Below, piece after piece: positions 63,068 through 64,000 of a stretch of 64,000 nt of DNA. A program made the translations under genes and the position numbers. Each line of letters begins with the position of its first letter. The stretch's first letter is position 1. Source of the DNA: Vallitalea pronyensis (GTDB lineage Bacteria; Bacillota; Clostridia; Lachnospirales; Vallitaleaceae); contig NZ_CP058649.1 in NCBI RefSeq assembly GCF_018141445.1, positions 3,119,001 through 3,183,000 on the forward strand, in the 5' to 3' direction. A model generated the notes under the pieces. The model was not told the DNA's origin. It searched no databases and saw only the letters and a program-made list of their open reading frames with translations.

Positions 63068-64000
63068 ATGAAGAGTAAAAAGTTTTTAACATATCCTATG
63101 AAAAGGAAGTTGGTTTTCCTTTTCTTTGTTTTTATATGTGGCCTTGCAGCGCTAACGGTACGCATATACTCTATTGTAACAAGTGAAGGCTCTACATATG
63201 GAAAAAGTGTATTAAGTCAAAAAGTCAATAATAGTGTCCGATATAATCAGTTGATTGATCCTAAAAGAGGGACCATATATGATCGCAATGGTCGTGTTTT
63301 TGCCGAGAGTAAAAAGGTATATCACATCATCTTTGACCCTGGTGTGCTTTCACGTTGTGATGAAGAAGACAGGGACGAAACGGTTAATTTCTTAGTGGAT
63401 AGTTTTGGTGTTTTGAAGACGAAATTAGAGGATTTAGTTGAAAACAAGAGCTACAGTAATTATGAACTTGTAGCCAAGAACCTTGATTATAACGATATTG
63501 AGGAAGAGTACGAAATTATTAAAAAGGGGACGTATAAAGGCTTGTACCTTCAAGAGGTATATAATCGTTATTACCCAGGTGATAACATGCTATCCGATGC
63601 ACTGGGCTTTGTAAACAAGAACAATCAGGGTAGCTGGGGCGTAGAAGAAACGTATGATAACGAGCTAAAGGGTGAAGAAGGTAGAGCGTTCGGCGTTATT
63701 AACGACGGGCATTACATTCAGAATAAATATGTAAAGCCCCAAAACGGTAATGATGTTGTGTTGACGATCGATCAAACCCTTCAATATTATGTAGAAAAAG
63801 CCATTAAAGAGAACTTAGAGACCACGCCTAAGAATGTATATGCTATAGCGACAAACCCACAAAACGGGGAAATATTGGCTATGGCAAGTTATCCTGATTT
63901 TAACTTAAATGATCCTTATGATTTGGATGCTTTCTTAACAGAAGAAGAGCAAAATAACATGACACAAGAAGAAAAAACCAATTTTTTATATGGATTATGG
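63068..64000 (+). CDS. class B penicillin-binding protein (FtsI/SpoVD-type), 5' part
   Basis: The first 311 codons of a transpeptidase gene that runs off the window. An N-terminal membrane helix ([20 protein letters not shown]) is followed by the dimerisation domain, IDPKRGTIYDRNGRVFAES (residues about 67-86), and by YNRYYPGDNMLSDALGFVNK and DVVLTIDQTLQYYVEKAIKE. The catalytic SxxK motif should lie just beyond the edge. Its position after the ftsL-like gene suits either the division PBP or SpoVD; the two cannot be told apart here. Confidence 0.92.
   Translation, partial: MKSKKFLTYPMKRKLVFLFFVFICGLAALTVRIYSIVTSEGSTYGKSVLSQKVNNSVRYNQLIDPKRGTIYDRNGRVFAESKKVYHIIFDPGVLSRCDEEDRDETVNFLVDSFGVLKTKLEDLVENKSYSNYELVAKNLDYNDIEEEYEIIKKGTYKGLYLQEVYNRYYPGDNMLSDALGFVNKNNQGSWGVEETYDNELKGEEGRAFGVINDGHYIQNKYVKPQNGNDVVLTIDQTLQYYVEKAIKENLETTPKNVYAIATNPQNGEILAMASYPDFNLNDPYDLDAFLTEEEQNNMTQEEKTNFLYGLW

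Overview
The window is low-GC chromosomal DNA of a spore-forming, Gram-positive clostridium. Evidence for this is the spore genes (CotF-like coat proteins, GerW/YtfJ, a SleB/CwlJ-type cell-wall hydrolase, a Spo0E-like peptide), strong AGGAGG ribosome sites, U-tract terminators and a dcw cluster in Firmicutes order. The content would suit a Vallitalea-like member of the Lachnospirales, but this placement is a guess from gene content and no rRNA is present.

Layout. 1-6 kb: 3' end of a YbdG-type mechanosensitive channel, ung, topB, a pair of small coat-like proteins, and a ribosomal protein S1 homologue. 5.7-9.5 kb: a LacI-type regulator with an operator at its own promoter and a second matching operator before adenine deaminase and a COG5426-type protein. 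9.7-15.2 kb: a zinc-ribbon membrane protein, two ABC-2 permeases with no ATPase, and an unknown helical protein. 15.4-21.3 kb: small membrane and sporulation genes (DUF1461, DUF2953, gerW, cell-wall hydrolase, YbjQ-like, DUF89, DUF2680). 21.4-25.3 kb: an OmpR/HK two-component pair and an NCS2 nucleobase permease. 25.4-28.5 kb: an alkylsulfatase followed by a sulfite-oxidase-like molybdoenzyme.

28.5-30.7 kb: bpsA and speD overlap and should make aminopropylated polyamines. They are preceded by a promoter, an immediate terminator-like hairpin with a competing fold, and a 25-codon leader ORF. 30.9-35.5 kb: a class V PLP enzyme, TetR plus amidohydrolase, and a DgoK-like kinase. 35.6-43.3 kb: a YesN/YesM two-component system divergent from a tripartite tricarboxylate transporter (TctC, TctB, TctA and a second TctC). 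43.3-47.7 kb: TIGR04076 protein, a protein of three DUF4489 repeats, a beta-helix protein and a small Cys-rich membrane protein.

The most notable region is 48.0-57.7 kb. It holds an HTH gene, a helicase with a degenerate PLD-like N-terminus, a DUF4391 protein, a type III DNA methyltransferase (Mod) and a type III restriction helicase-nuclease (Res). This block lies between two 15-bp direct repeats, one of which is the last codons and stop of ychF. An orphan terminator, oriented for ychF, lies just outside the distal repeat. The simplest reading is a defence island inserted at the 3' end of ychF. No integrase is visible, and the last 36 codons of a ydbC/PC4-like gene remain at its right edge.

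57.7-64 kb: ychF, a small membrane protein, lgt, a Spo0E-like peptide, then the division cluster mraZ-rsmH-ftsL-like-pbp, preceded by a promoter and four 10-bp MraZ-box repeats. The pbp gene runs off the window. I found no tRNA, rRNA, CRISPR array or transposase.
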